Positions 13,328-13,328 of a stretch of DNA of 13,328 nucleotides are shown piece after piece (within the stretch, counting starts at the first letter, position 1; each line of letters begins with the position of its first letter). A program made the position numbers and the translations under genes. The notes under the pieces were generated by a model, which was not told where the DNA came from, did no database searches, and saw only the letters and a list, made by a program, of their open reading frames with translations. Source of the stretch: an uncultured Methanomicrobiales archaeon. GTDB taxonomy: Archaea; Thermoplasmatota; Thermoplasmata; Methanomassiliicoccales; Methanomethylophilaceae. The stretch is from the NCBI GenBank assembly GCA_937892275.1, contig CALAVG010000274.1, positions 1-13,328 of the forward strand. The letters run 5' to 3'.

Positions 13328-13328
13328 T

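Noticed and set aside
1..13328. CRISPR array, tRNA or rRNA genes
   Set aside because: No regularly spaced repeats, cloverleaf-like segments or conserved rRNA motifs were seen on either strand.

Overview
The window looks like a complete 13.3-kb metagenomic contig from a methylotrophic methanogen of the order Methanomassiliicoccales (Methanomethylophilus-like gut or rumen lineages fit best). The archaeal evidence is an archaeal-type S-adenosylmethionine synthetase, a FEN-1 nuclease with a C-terminal PIP box, RNase Z, and TATA boxes 25-28 bp upstream of several start codons, which implies leaderless mRNAs. The methanogen evidence is a methyltransferase / corrinoid protein / RamA activase operon. 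The order-level assignment is inference from gene content. The first 14 bases match an Illumina adapter end, and the last base lies one position beyond an insertion-sequence terminus, so both edges look like assembly breaks.

Layout. 15-1432 (minus): a winged-helix/DUF4443-like protein followed by a xylose-isomerase-like TIM-barrel protein cut off by the contig edge. 1519-3392: S-adenosylmethionine synthetase (minus) divergent from an HTH-CBS regulator (plus), sharing a 77-bp double promoter. 3413-4556 (minus): a 71-residue putative zinc-binding protein followed by RNase Z. 4701-7779 (plus): a tight four-gene operon of ribulose-phosphate 3-epimerase, FEN-1, a TatD-like metallohydrolase and a TcdA-like E1 enzyme. 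7790-11342 (minus): a UroD-fold zinc methyltransferase (MtaA/CmuA/MtsA-like), a corrinoid protein and the RamA-type activase. 11385-13327: an intact 1943-bp IS1634/IS4-type insertion sequence with perfect 17-bp inverted repeats and a 546-aa DDE transposase.

How the parts work together. The methyltransferase operon can accept a methyl group on a cob(I)amide protein, pass it on through a Zn-dependent UroD-fold enzyme, and repair Co(II) inactivation with RamA. No separate MtaB/MtmB/MtbB/MttB-type substrate methyltransferase is present, so the substrate is unknown. The insertion sequence abuts the operon's probable TATA box and may have changed its regulation. The SAM synthetase / HTH-CBS pair suggests a SAM- or adenylate-responsive circuit. 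The plus-strand operon mixes sugar-phosphate metabolism with nucleic-acid enzymes.

The most unusual signals are the orphan two-component methyltransferase module next to its own activase, the insertion sequence at its promoter, and an excess of perfect 9-10-bp hairpins inside the transposase coding sequence. No tRNA, rRNA or CRISPR array was seen, and no stretch longer than 300 bases lacks an annotated feature.
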